From Nostoc flagelliforme FACHB-838 (GTDB lineage: Bacteria; Cyanobacteriota; Cyanobacteriia; Cyanobacteriales; Nostocaceae): DNA of 43,658 bases. Both the position numbers and the translations under genes were made by a program. The notes under the pieces are model-generated. The model made no database searches and was not told where the DNA came from. It saw nothing but the letters and a program-made list of their open reading frames with translations. Of the stretch, positions 1-8,997 are shown in pieces (positions within the stretch are counted from its first letter, which is position 1; every line of letters starts with the position of its first letter). The stretch is from the NCBI RefSeq assembly GCF_014698065.1, contig NZ_JACJSI010000057.1, forward strand, positions 1 through 43,658, given 5' to 3'.

Positions 1-1016
1 GTGACATTTATCCCTTGTGTTGCACTTGAGTAGTCCCCAGTATCTTCACCTAAGCCACCATCTAGAGTGTCATTGCCAGCGAAAGCATAAATAATCTCAT
101 TACCTGGCGTGCCGATGATGTTGTCATTCTTGGGAGTACCGTAGATTCTACGTAGTGGATTAACTGAACCAACACCTGTTCCGTAGATGTCTCGAATTCC
201 CTTAATGTCATCATCATACAGGAACGCGCTTCCTAAACCAGAATAACGATTAACGGCAGTTGGATTCATGATCGCATTAGTGCCACCGTCCTTAGTTGAA
301 GGTTCATGGTCAAGCCCTAAAGCGTGACCAATTTCGTGTACTGCTACTTCTAAGATGTCAACTTGATTAGAAGTAAATTTTAATGCCCAAGTCTCACTGC
401 TGTCGAAGTGAATATCACCAGCTAGACCATAACTTAGACTGGGTGAGGGATTATAGGCATGTGCCAAAATATTACCACTACTACCATCTATCATGTGGTA
501 ACCAAACCGTATTTTAGCATGGTTAGCTCCGGGGTAATTATTGTCAGATGGTGGAGGACCACTATCAGGTCTCTCCACAAAAGTTAGCGGTGCATAAGTT
601 GCCCACAGCTTTAATGCCTCTTCTATTGCTGAAGTCAGTGTACTTACAGCAAGACCTCCACGTAAATTACCGTCTAGAAGATTACTGTAGCTATAAGTAA
701 TAGTGATTGGTGTTCCTTTACCAGAGGGTTGTAGCCATTTGGAACCGCTCCTCCTGAAGTTCTCCGGCTCTAGAGGTGTGTGTACTAGATCAATTCCATC
801 AGCATGAGCTTGGCTAGTTTCAAGGCTTTGTTCCTCTCCAGTTCCCGGCTCAACTAATAAATTCGACTGACTAAAATTAAAGTCTTGAGCAGGTTTAATA
901 GTGGAAAATGTGGGGACTAAATCTGTAGTACTAACTCCTTGAAAAACAACAGATTCAACCGGAGTTTCCGATAATATGCCTAAGAAAGCATCCTTTGTGG
1001 TAAAAGCACTAAGCAT
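1..1016 (-). CDS. Matrixin-type zinc metalloprotease with RTX tail (3' end outside window)
   Basis: This gene reads leftward off the window edge, so only the first 338 codons are present. The ATG at 1014-1016 follows an AGGAG ribosome binding site at 1029-1033. The protein carries the zinc-binding motif HEIGHALGLDH (H227, E228, H231, H237) and a Met-turn-like IMNP downstream, which is the signature of the M10 (matrixin/serralysin) metzincin peptidases. RTX-like glycine/aspartate repeats begin after the catalytic domain (GNDTLDGGLGED) and are cut by the window edge. No Sec signal peptide is visible; with RTX repeats this fits type I secretion, which is inferred. It probably acts as an extracellular calcium-dependent protease. 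Family assignment is firm; substrate and exporter are unknown. Confidence 0.88.
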   Translation of the reverse strand, partial: MLSAFTTKDAFLGILSETPVESVVFQGVSTTDLVPTFSTIKPAQDFNFSQSNLLVEPGTGEEQSLETSQAHADGIDLVHTPLEPENFRRSGSKWLQPSGKGTPITITYSYSNLLDGNLRGGLAVSTLTSAIEEALKLWATYAPLTFVERPDSGPPPSDNNYPGANHAKIRFGYHMIDGSSGNILAHAYNPSPSLSYGLAGDIHFDSSETWALKFTSNQVDILEVAVHEIGHALGLDHEPSTKDGGTNAIMNPTAVNRYSGLGSAFLYDDDIKGIRDIYGTGVGSVNPLRRIYGTPKNDNIIGTPGNEIIYAFAGNDTLDGGLGEDTGDYSSATQGINV

Positions 1017-1093
1017 GAGTTATGTTTTCTCCTAATATATGTCAGATTGCTAGTTGCAATAAAAGACAGACTGTAAAACCCAAGCAAGAGCTA

Positions 1094-1225
1094 TTAAAAT
1101 TGACTTAAACCGTTATCAAAACTCGCATTTCTAAGCAGATTCACAGCCTTAGCTGGTGATAGATTAGTTAGTATTGATGCTAGAAAAGCAGATAGTATTA
1201 ACAGAGTTTTAGTAGTACCGATCAT
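1094..1225 (-). pseudogene. Remnant of an exported protein: signal peptide plus start of mature domain
   Basis: The ATG at 1223-1225 opens a 43-codon frame. It has a clear signal peptide (hydrophobic stretch, then SPAKA before the mature part) followed by NLLRNASFDNGLSQF, then TAA. 'N(L)L.N.SFD.G' is the usual opening of secreted cyanobacterial carbohydrate-binding-like or PEP-CTERM proteins, and the 234-aa protein at 24147-24851 opens in the same way. The frame ends just where the mature domain should continue, so this is read as a 5' remnant whose body was lost. It lies 77 bp upstream of the metalloprotease. The upstream stretch 1226-1504 shows no other gene. It could also be a very short secreted peptide. 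Confidence 0.45.
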
Positions 1226-1504
1226 TCTTTTATGTCCATGCAACTTTGAAATCTCTAAAATCTCAAAGACCTGAAACCCACTCCTGTGTACGACTATTTG
1301 ATCGTTTGTTTTCTTCAAAGACAAGTATTTTTGTCTGCTTGATAAATACAATAAAACAAGCCAAAAGATAATAATATGGATGCAAGTGCAAAGTTGATTG
1401 CTCAAGTAAGATAAGTCAATTGCAGATGTAAGCAGTATGGATTACAGTTTTGTGCAATCATTCTCTGATTTTTCCCGTTAAGTCTCAAAAATGTTTGAAG
1501 CATT

Positions 1505-3241
1505 TCAAAATGGCTGATAGCGTACTGAAAAGTAGAGACCGTTTTCTTGCAACGAGTTGCCCCGATCGCCAACTGAAATTAAGGGAATGCCGTAGTCTAG
1601 GTGCAACGATAAATCGGGGCTAATCAGCCAGCGCGACCCCAGTCCTAAACTGGCAATTGTCGCCGGGTCGGGGTCAATTTCTCGATTATTCCAGACCGTA
1701 CCGATTTCAAAAGAAGGCACTAACTGTAGTACTTTGGGGTCTGATGTGACGGGAACGCGAACCTCAACTGAACCTACGATGCCATTGTCGGCAACGAGTT
1801 GGTTTTGTCGGTAGCCTCGAACTGTATCGACTCCACCGACGCTGAAGCGTTCCAAAGACAGTAAAGAATCTGGGGTTAGTTGGGCATCAATTCGCGCTAC
1901 TAGCAGATTTCTGGGTGACAACTGCTGCACCCACTGAAATTGTCCCAACCAGGAAAAGAATTGCCCATCAGTACCCGTATTATTTATAGTTGCATCAAAC
2001 GCATCTATCCCTAGACTGAATTGAGATCGGGCAGCTAAGACTCGTCTGGTACCGCGATTGACCCAATCTTGAGAAAACCGAATTACTGTAGCTTTGGTTT
2101 CCGCATCTTCTGAACCTTCTGTGAAGGAAAAGGGTATGTCGTTGAACAAATACGTTTGGCTGCGACGCAAATCTAAGGATAAGCCGAATGCAAATTCACT
2201 GGTTGGTGTTCTTGTGATTGGCTGACGTAAACCGAGGGAATAGGTTTGAGCCTCGCTTCTGATACCAAACTCCCGGAAATCTTCTTCGATAATGCGGCTA
2301 TCGCCATTGTTATAGCGGAAGTTAAGAGTACCATTGCTCGCATTGACAGGGATGGTATAATTGATGTCGTAAAGGTCAAGTCCCTCGGTACGACCGTATC
2401 TGGCACTGAGGCGATCACCAAATCCTAACAGGTTATCATGGCTGACTTCTATGCTGCCTTGGATGGAACCAGTGCTGGGAGATTGGTTGTTATCAATGAC
2501 TAAAGCAGTGTGAAAAGCAGGTGCTTCTTTGAGACTGACCCGTAAGATATTGCTCCCTGGAGTGCTGCCTGCGACTAACTGGGCATTCACCTGCTCAATA
2601 AGCGGATCGAGTTGCAACAGTTGCAAGGCTTCTTCTAGCCGTTGCTGGTTTAAAGGAGTAGACGTGCCACGTTGGAGGCGCGATCGCACGTATCCTTCAC
2701 GCAATCGCCTTAAGCCACCGATTTCAATCTGCTCAAGTTTGCCCTCTACAACTTGAATTTAGACTATACCAGTACTGAGGTCTTGATTGTTGGGCAAGAA
2801 GGCTCCAGAGCTGATGTAGCCGTTTTTTATGTAGAGTTTAACAATTGCCGAGCGCAGTTCGAGCAACTCTTCAAAGGTGACTGAGCGGTTCTCGTAGGGC
2901 TGGGTTAAGGTGGTAATTTCGTCATCCAAAACGGTATTTCCCCGCACTTCCACTTTTTTAATGAAGAAGCGATCGCCTGATGGGAAAGTAACTTCAGGTG
3001 AATCTGGGGTTGGGGGAATTTGCAGTTTAATTTTTGGTGGTAATGTAGGCGTTTCACCAGGGAGAGTTCGGGGTGAAGAAGGTTTGGGAATCGTTTGCTC
3101 AACCGCATCAGGTGCAGTTGGGGGAATAGTGACACCTGGTGGCGGTGGGGACTGAGCCACTGCACTGAGCGCAAGGCAAGCTGAGGTCGCCATGTAAGAG
3201 CTTAAAATGACAACCCACCTATTGATTGGGTACATACTCAA
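1505..3241 (-). pseudogene. Two-partner secretion outer-membrane transporter (ShlB/FhaC type), broken by one in-frame TAA
   Basis: Two frames, 2759-3241 (160 aa) and 1505-2704 (399 aa), lie in the same register. The codons between them read through without a shift except for one TAA at 2759-2761, so the ancestral gene had 578 codons. The first part has a signal peptide, a proline-rich linker and a POTRA domain (FFIKKVEVRGNTVLDD). After the stop, IQVVEGKLEQIEIGGL continues the POTRA core. The rest is a 16-strand-type barrel ending in the terminal phenylalanine expected of outer-membrane proteins. TpsB proteins export the TpsA adhesin across the outer membrane. The gene follows tpsA by 10 bp, evidently as one operon. 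Unless the stop is suppressed, no full transporter is made. A sequencing error at one base cannot be excluded. Confidence 0.85.
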
Positions 3242-3251
3242 TATTATTGAA

Positions 3252-6200
3252 TTAAGAACATTCTCGACTCAATACGAGTTTCCCGTTCGATAACCGATAC
3301 ACCCCAAGCGGTTCTATAATGGGGTCGCCTTTTTGCCAAGGACGATTTGGGTTGGTCGTTGAGAGTGTGCTCTCACTGGGTAAAGTTTCTACGTTTACTG
3401 TGGGAAAGCTGGACATTTGAGCATCTCCGGGGCGCTGAGGTAAGCCACCAGTACCTGTGATAGTGAAGCTTCCTCTTGTTGGTTGATTGCGGCGGACAAT
3501 GCAGCTATTTGCCAGAAGGCTTTCGGTGTTAATCTGATTTTCGGGTAACTCGCTGAGGCTGTTTTGGATAAAGGTGGTATCGGGTAGAGTGATGACTCCT
3601 TCTACAGCACCAGTGGCATTCACGTCTACTCGGTCATTGCCATTGAGGGTGCGAGGGTCCGTGTTACGAGGTGCAGGACGATAGTCTTCTCCGAAGAATG
3701 CCGGAGTATTGAGGGTGATATTTCCACCTGTGCCTCCAGGAGCATAAGCGAGGATATCGCTGTCGTTGAAAGCAACTATGGAGTCAGCCGTCAATTTAAT
3801 GTTGCCGCCGCCCCCTGCACCTTGGGCAACGAAGGTTGTAATATCAGTGTTACCAAATAGGTGAATCTTAGAAGCTGTGATGTTGATGTCGCCCCCAGAA
3901 GATTCGTTGGAGGAGGTTGCGATCTTGCCATTTGTGGCTGTTAGGTTTGGGGTGTTAATCTTGATGTTACCAGCAGGAGCTGCGCCTGTTGACTTGGCAT
4001 CTAAACTTGCATTGGTAAGGTTGAAGGATTCTGTGGCTTTGATATCGATACTGCCGCCTGTGCCTTCTGGATTTTTTGAGTCGGTGGATGCAGAGATAGT
4101 TGCACCGTCAGCAATGGTGAGCTTTTGCGTGTCAATTCTCAACTCTCCCGCAGCACCATCACCTGTGGTTTCTGTGGTAATGGTGCCTTGTCCCTGAATC
4201 GTGATGGCGTTGGGAGCCTTAATTTCTATATTCCCCCCGATTCCTTGGTTAGAAGTGGAGGCAGAAATAGACGTTTCCGATGCCAGGTTAATATTGAGGT
4301 TTTCTCGATTGGGATGAGATTGAAGGGTAATTACTCCGGCAGGGCTAGAACTTGCTGTGGTGGTGGCAATTTTCGCTCCGTTTTGCAGGGTTAATTCCGG
4401 GGTAGTTAGGGTAATATTTCCGGCTTCGCCTTGGTTAGTGGTTCCGGCAAATAGGGCAGATAGTTCACTATTAGAACCGACGAGCGTAATTCCTTGATCG
4501 GCTTCGATACCGATACTGCCTGCCGCACCTGTGTTGCTAGTGCTACTTCTAATAGAACTATTATTGAATGTGACTAGACCTGGGCTGATTACGGTTACAT
4601 TCCCAGCGCTATCGCTACCTTTGGTGTCACTTTGAATGGAACTGTTGTTGAATGTGAGATTGCCTGAGCTGGTGACAGTTACCTCTCCTGATTCACCTTC
4701 TCCATCGGCAGTTAAGGTGATGAATCCTCTAACGGCAGTTAAGGTAATGAATCCTCTATACGGCATATACTCAAATGGAACTGGTACAGTTACCTGCTTA
4801 CTCGTTAGAATGTTAGTATCCGTAAGCACTAAATCTCCCAGACCTTTTACCTGAACTACTCCAGATTTTGAGTCAGAAGATAAAGTTAAGATTTCTAAAT
4901 TACTTACGTTGTTTTTAGCTTCTAGAGCAACGTTCCCGCCATTTCCTGCTGTTCCTTGCTCAGAGATAGAAAAGGAGCCAAGGACTGTAGACTGATTTCC
5001 TCTCCCGGAAATATCCCCTCCTCTGGTTCGGAGGGAAATCGCGCCTCCCTGACCTGCTGTTCCTATGGGAGAGTACGAGAAAGAGTACAAAGAGCCAGTG
5101 GTATTGATGTCATTGGCAGTATTTAAGTTAATCGCACCTCCCTGACCCGCATTGCCAAAACCAGAGTACGAGTAAGAGGACAAATCGCCAGTGATATTGA
5201 TCTCATTGGCAGCAGTTAAGTTAATCGCGCCCCCCTGATCCGCATTGTCAGAACCAGAGTACGAGTAAGAGGACAAATCGCCAGTGATATTGATGTCATT
5301 GGCAGCAGTTAAGTTAATCGCGCCCCCCTGACCCGCATTGCCAGAACCAGAGTACGAGTAAGAGTATAAATTGCCAGTGGTATTGATGTCATTGGCAGCA
5401 GTTAAGTTAATCGCGCCCCCCTGACCCGCATTGCCAGAACCAGAGGACGAGCCAGAAACTAAAGTGCCAGTGGTAATGCTGCCGTTATCAGTATTTAAGT
5501 TAATCGCGCCCCCCTGACCCGCATCACCAGAAACAGACAACGAGTAAGAGGACAAATTGCCAGTGGTATTGATGTCATTGGCAGCAGTTAAGTTAATCGC
5601 CCCCCCCTGACCCGCATCGCCAGAAAGAGAGAACGAGTAAGAGTATAAATTGCCAGTGGTATTGATGTCATTGGCAGCAGTTAAGTTAATCGCGCCCCCC
5701 TGACCCGCATTGCCTGATTCAGAGTACGAGAAAGAGTATAAATTGCCAGTGGTATTGATGTCATTGGCAGCAGTTAAGTTAATCGCGCCCCCCTGACCTG
5801 CATTGCCAGAAGGAGAGGACGATAAAGAGCGCAAATTGCCAGTGTTAATGCTGCCCTTTGCAGCCGAGAGTATAATGTCCCCTCCATTCCCACCATTGCG
5901 CGAAAAAGTATCGATATTGCCAACACTAATTCCCAGTGGCAGCCCTAAAGTAGCCGTGAACTCTGTGCTTCCAGCATTCTGAGTCAGGTTAGGAGTGTTG
6001 ACGGAGGCTAACTCTGCCCGTAAAATCACTGTTGGACGATCTGTGAGTGTGGCGAAATCTGAATCGGTTGTGGGAATACCGCCAGCACATCCCGTGGAAC
6101 CCGCTGCACACTCTGCTCCTGTAATCTTGATATTCCCACCCTGAATACTGCCCGTTGCTTCCACCTTTAGAGCAACGCCTGTATAGTCCCCAAACAGAAT

Positions 6201-7160
6201 ATCCCCATTCGCTTGAATAATTGAACCAAACATACTGACAAAGTTACCCGGTGTACCTGAATCGGTAAGCATCGACAGGTTTCCACCACTCTCAAAGTGA
6301 GCATCAAGAGAAATATCGCCATCACTGACCAGGTTGAGATTCCCCCCACTCCCAATCTTTGAAAGGGGATGGGAAAGCGCCAAGATATCAACATTCTGGT
6401 TGCCTTGAATGGTCAGATTTCTTCCAGAAGTAGCAATAATTGGGCTAGCGATCGCATCGCGCACTTTCACAGTATCCTGCGCCTGTAACGTCAAATCTCC
6501 AAGAGCTTTTAACTGTCCCTGCAAGTCGAGATTGCCAGCCGACAGAGTAAGATGTTTCCCAGTTGATAAATTCCCCTGATTAATAATCGAACCCGGTTGA
6601 CTAGCAACTGCATTAAAAAACAGCGCTCCCGGAGTGACAGAAAGCAAACTACTTGTTTGCGGTTGTGTTGCACTGAAATAGCCACTATCACCCAACTGTA
6701 TGCGGTCGGCTGTCGTCGCCAGAAATGACCCCTGGATATCCAAACTGGCATTCGGACCAAATATAATCCCGTTCGGATTGAGCAAAAATAAATTCGCCCC
6801 ACCCAAAACCCCTAACCTGCCCAAAATGTTAGAGGCATTGCCGCCTGTAACGCGAGTTAAGATGTTCTCAATTCCAGTGGGATTGGCAAAATAAGCCCCC
6901 TTGCCTTCTCCCACATTAAAGTCCTGCAAACTGTGGAACAGGTTAGCACCGCGAGTTGCGCCACCATCAATGCGATCGCTAGAAATTCCCTGTATATTGA
7001 CATTGGGTGTAACGACAGAACCTTCAGCACCTAGCATCTTGTCAGGCACGATTTGAGCATTAACGCGATCGCTTACTCCTATTGAGAGTACCGCCACTAA
7101 AGCGACACAACCCCCAATCTTCCACTCCAAACCTCGACCGAACCAGCTTTTAATAATCAT
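3252..7160 (-). CDS. Two-partner secretion exoprotein (filamentous haemagglutinin family, TpsA)
   Basis: This 1302-aa protein has an N-terminal signal peptide (cleavage expected near VNAQIV) followed by a TPS secretion domain with the diagnostic NPNGIIFGP motif. The body is a predicted beta-helix with abundant GNI.L and GG.I repeats. Residues of about 450-710 form an array of 31-aa repeats. The C-terminal part has the cyanobacterial signature SCIVRR...GVYRLSNGKLVL near the end. It would be exported by its own TpsB, the broken gene immediately downstream, and displayed or released as an adhesin. No strong ribosome binding site precedes the ATG, but the signal peptide supports this start. The region upstream holds a 16-bp inverted repeat (7237-7339) that may contribute to regulation. 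Confidence 0.92.
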   Translation of the reverse strand: MIIKSWFGRGLEWKIGGCVALVAVLSIGVSDRVNAQIVPDKMLGAEGSVVTPNVNIQGISSDRIDGGATRGANLFHSLQDFNVGEGKGAYFANPTGIENILTRVTGGNASNILGRLGVLGGANLFLLNPNGIIFGPNASLDIQGSFLATTADRIQLGDSGYFSATQPQTSSLLSVTPGALFFNAVASQPGSIINQGNLSTGKHLTLSAGNLDLQGQLKALGDLTLQAQDTVKVRDAIASPIIATSGRNLTIQGNQNVDILALSHPLSKIGSGGNLNLVSDGDISLDAHFESGGNLSMLTDSGTPGNFVSMFGSIIQANGDILFGDYTGVALKVEATGSIQGGNIKITGAECAAGSTGCAGGIPTTDSDFATLTDRPTVILRAELASVNTPNLTQNAGSTEFTATLGLPLGISVGNIDTFSRNGGNGGDIILSAAKGSINTGNLRSLSSSPSGNAGQGGAINLTAANDINTTGNLYSFSYSESGNAGQGGAINLTAANDINTTGNLYSYSFSLSGDAGQGGAINLTAANDINTTGNLSSYSLSVSGDAGQGGAINLNTDNGSITTGTLVSGSSSGSGNAGQGGAINLTAANDINTTGNLYSYSYSGSGNAGQGGAINLTAANDINITGDLSSYSYSGSDNADQGGAINLTAANEINITGDLSSYSYSGFGNAGQGGAINLNTANDINTTGSLYSFSYSPIGTAGQGGAISLRTRGGDISGRGNQSTVLGSFSISEQGTAGNGGNVALEAKNNVSNLEILTLSSDSKSGVVQVKGLGDLVLTDTNILTSKQVTVPVPFEYMPYRGFITLTAVRGFITLTADGEGESGEVTVTSSGNLTFNNSSIQSDTKGSDSAGNVTVISPGLVTFNNSSIRSSTSNTGAAGSIGIEADQGITLVGSNSELSALFAGTTNQGEAGNITLTTPELTLQNGAKIATTTASSSPAGVITLQSHPNRENLNINLASETSISASTSNQGIGGNIEIKAPNAITIQGQGTITTETTGDGAAGELRIDTQKLTIADGATISASTDSKNPEGTGGSIDIKATESFNLTNASLDAKSTGAAPAGNIKINTPNLTATNGKIATSSNESSGGDINITASKIHLFGNTDITTFVAQGAGGGGNIKLTADSIVAFNDSDILAYAPGGTGGNITLNTPAFFGEDYRPAPRNTDPRTLNGNDRVDVNATGAVEGVITLPDTTFIQNSLSELPENQINTESLLANSCIVRRNQPTRGSFTITGTGGLPQRPGDAQMSSFPTVNVETLPSESTLSTTNPNRPWQKGDPIIEPLGVYRLSNGKLVLSRECS
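5041..5808 (-). repeat. 93-bp tandem repeats inside tpsA (31-aa units)
   Basis: About eight copies of a 93-bp unit encode variants of GNAGQGGAINLTAANDINTT followed by a serine/tyrosine-rich segment (for example YSYSYSGS). The GQGGAINL part is nearly invariant in DNA and protein, whereas the last 8-10 residues vary between copies. Partly degenerate units flank the array on both sides. The period keeps the reading frame, so unit number can change without breaking the protein. Confidence 0.9.
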
Positions 7161-7769
7161 TTGGTGGTTTTATTAACATTTTTGGAAATCTCTACACGCC
7201 CATCTCTCAATCACCTCTGTAGATGTATTTTCCGTATTTACTTATCTTTACATGTTGGTTTTTTTCACGCCGACTTTCTTAGATTAATTGGGATAAGTGA
7301 GTTGGCACAATCAAACCAAACTGTGTAAAGATAAGTAAACAAGGCTCAAGCCCTTTTTCCTCCTCTCCCCTGCAAGAATTGCCTTATCCCGACAATAATT
7401 ATTTACGCCGACCTACTTATTAGGTTAAAAGCTGTCAAAATCTTAACTATAATCGGCCTCATATAACAATTTTATTTATACGTATCATTTATAAGATTTT
7501 TATTTTGAGAAAGAGAAACTGAGTGCCGCTTCCCTCGAAGTCAAAAATCAAAAGTTATTCCAGCTAATGGTATCAATCACTGGTAAATCATGGCTGACTT
7601 TTAAGCCGTCACTGCATTGAGTACTGCTTGCTTAATTTATACAATATATCTGGAACTAAAATTAGGCATTCACCTGTTGTGCTAAATTAATGGTAAAACA
7701 AAGCAATACTGATTGCACAATTAGGCAGCTACCATTGCTCAAATGTGCAAATTCAGATCAGAATAGAGT
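7161..7769. other. Gene-free stretch upstream of tpsA
   Basis: No convincing gene is seen. The stretch separates the leftward tpsA from a leftward pseudogene, so it should hold the tpsA promoter. It is AT-rich, contains the inverted repeat listed separately, and has a direct repeat of CGCCGAC near 7270 and 7410. No clear sigma-70 promoter could be chosen by eye. Confidence 0.5.
7237..7339. repeat. 16-bp perfect inverted repeat upstream of tpsA
   Basis: TTTACTTATCTTTACA at 7237-7252 is the exact reverse complement of 7324-7339, with 71 bp between the arms. Similarity extends imperfectly inward through TTGGTTT and AAACCAA. The site lies 77-179 bp before the tpsA start. It could be a regulator binding pair or the ends of a tiny mobile element; there is no coding sequence inside. 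Confidence 0.6.
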
Positions 7770-8252
7770 AAAATTTCGGACAAGTCTTTCGGTACTTGGG
7801 TACGCTCCATATCCTTTGCACAACATCTTTGACGATTCTACCAGTGGGAACTTTGGCACCCGCAAGCTCTATTGCCGTTAGCCATACTTCTTGCTGTTCT
7901 TGGGGTTCAAGCTTTGTCATGGGTCAAACTTGCCCCTCTGCTGTCGGCAATTTGTGATCAATTTGATCACAAATTTCAACCAAGTTATCAAAAACAACAG
8001 CCGTATCCATTAAAAGATAAGACTGGCGACGGCTATGACCAAATCTTTCCCGGCAATATTCCTCAAATGTCTTATGCGTCGAACGATATAATCTGCGATC
8101 GCGTAATTCCGCCAACCGACAGCAGTAACCGTAATTGTTGCTGAAGAGGGATCTACTTGCTGGGAGATATCCCCATTTGTGGAAATAGCTGGTAGTTCTG
8201 AGTTAGATGCGGCAGAGGTGGCTTTTTTGCGTTTTGAAGGTGGTTTAGCCAT
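7770..8252 (-). pseudogene. Decayed paralogue of the 26495-27412 gene (module A)
   Basis: The start at 8250-8252 has the same AGAGGTGG ribosome site as the intact paralogue, and the first ~45 residues match it (QQ.DP.SATITVTAV). An internal deletion of about 110 bp and a frame change then follow. The RRLYRSTHKTFEEYC section reappears in another frame and is stopped by TGA at 7924-7926, where the intact copy has CGA (Arg). After the stop, PMTKLEPQEQQEVWLTAIEL continues until a one-base loss near 7810. Everything beyond GRIVKDVVQRI is degenerate. At least four lesions make function very unlikely. Confidence 0.85.
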
Positions 8253-8371
8253 TATTCCACCTCTTATGGTTTAACGGTATTTGCTTAGAGTCAATGGCTA
8301 ATAAATTTTGAGTGTTATGGATAGTTGCGATTGCCAAACAGCTAAGTTAATTTTTGTAAAAACAAAAGCAT

Positions 8372-8785
8372 TCATGATGCCTCCTTATTAGGTAATAACC
8401 AGAATACCTGGGCATTAGTATTGTCTGATTTCCCTGAATTAGGTGAATGCCCGTTTTTGGGTTTTTCTGTAGTCATTGATTGAATATCGGCATATCCTGG
8501 ATCACCATCGCCATCATAAGTGTAGTCAAACAAATCTCCAGGCGTAATGATTCGCTCATCCCCTTTTGCGTGATAGGCCTTGGTTAAGCCGTTACACAAA
8601 TTATTCAAAACTCTACCGCTAATCTGCTCAATCTCATCAGCGTTTTTCAGTTTTGAAATGGACGTTGGATGTATACCTGAAAGTTCAGCAAGTTCTTTGT
8701 TGCTGATTTTCTTCTCTGCCATTAATATTCTTAGCCGCCAACGAATCATCTTTTGAGAGTCTTTTTTTGTTTTCCTTACTCTCAT
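8372..8785 (-). CDS. XRE-family helix-turn-helix repressor (module A)
   Basis: A 137-aa protein starts at the ATG 8783-8785, chosen because GGAGG lies just upstream; an in-frame GTG at 8797 would place that ribosome site inside the gene. Residues of about 15-70 form a Cro/C1-type helix-turn-helix (KISNKELAELSGIHPTSISKLKN). The tail is acidic to polar with no recognised domain. The gene diverges from the plus-strand gene at 8998. Between them lie two similar TATAGC.AGATCGCT sites, one overlapping the divergent promoter and one close to this gene's own start, which suggests autoregulation and control of the neighbour. It is not closely similar to the module-B repressor at 27560-27799. Confidence 0.82.
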   Translation of the reverse strand: MRVRKTKKDSQKMIRWRLRILMAEKKISNKELAELSGIHPTSISKLKNADEIEQISGRVLNNLCNGLTKAYHAKGDERIITPGDLFDYTYDGDGDPGYADIQSMTTEKPKNGHSPNSGKSDNTNAQVFWLLPNKEAS

Positions 8786-8806
8786 AGTTTCCTCCACTAA
8801 TGCTTT

Positions 8807-8822
8807 TATAGCTAGATCGCTT
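8807..8822. promoter_or_regulatory. Second operator-like site before the XRE gene
   Basis: TATAGCTAGATCGCTT matches the stronger palindromic site at 8884-8899 at 14 of 16 bases. It sits about 22 bp upstream of the repressor start, a sensible place for autorepression. The assignment rests on similarity and position only. Confidence 0.5.
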
Positions 8823-8873
8823 ACTTAAAGCGATTCCTTCAAATATAGCAGCCATAACAATTAATATGCAAGC

Positions 8874-8903
8874 TTGACAAATATATAGCAAGATCGCTAT
8901 ATT
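8874..8903 (+). promoter_or_regulatory. Sigma-70-type promoter for the 8998 gene
   Basis: A perfect -35 TTGACA (8874-8879) and a -10 TATATT (8898-8903) are separated by 18 bp. The start codon of the plus-strand gene lies about 95 bp downstream, leaving a leader that contains a hairpin. Confidence 0.65.
8883..8902. promoter_or_regulatory. Palindromic operator overlapping the promoter
   Basis: ATATAGC-6-GCTATAT is a perfect 7-bp inverted repeat covering the promoter spacer and -10 element. A bound repressor here would block polymerase. The adjacent XRE gene is the obvious candidate. Confidence 0.65.
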
Positions 8904-8911
8904 TATAGATA

Positions 8912-8960
8912 GCAAAAAGCGACCGCACCTCTCTCGCAAATTGGAAGCGATCGCTTTTGC
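8912..8960 (+). promoter_or_regulatory. 5'-UTR hairpin in module A
   Basis: GCAAAAAGCGA (8912-8922) pairs with TCGCTTTTGC (8951-8960) with a one-base bulge. The hairpin lies between promoter and start codon, as does an unrelated-length hairpin in module B (27901-27934), and both use an AAAGCG/CGCTTT core. It could act as an attenuator or a stabiliser. Confidence 0.5.
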
Positions 8961-8997
8961 AAAACATCCACCATACAGATGGCCTAACCAATATAAT

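Noticed and set aside
2246..2756. Rightward frames opposite the tpsB gene
   Set aside because: They lack ribosome sites and protein-like family motifs and mirror the codon pattern of the transporter on the other strand.
5041..5808. CRISPR array
   Set aside because: The 93-bp periodic units are contiguous, keep the reading frame and encode protein repeats of tpsA; there is no repeat/spacer alternation.
7690..8144. Two rightward frames over the module-A pseudogene
   Set aside because: The opposite strand matches the intact paralogue in several frames, so these are shadows of the decayed leftward gene.
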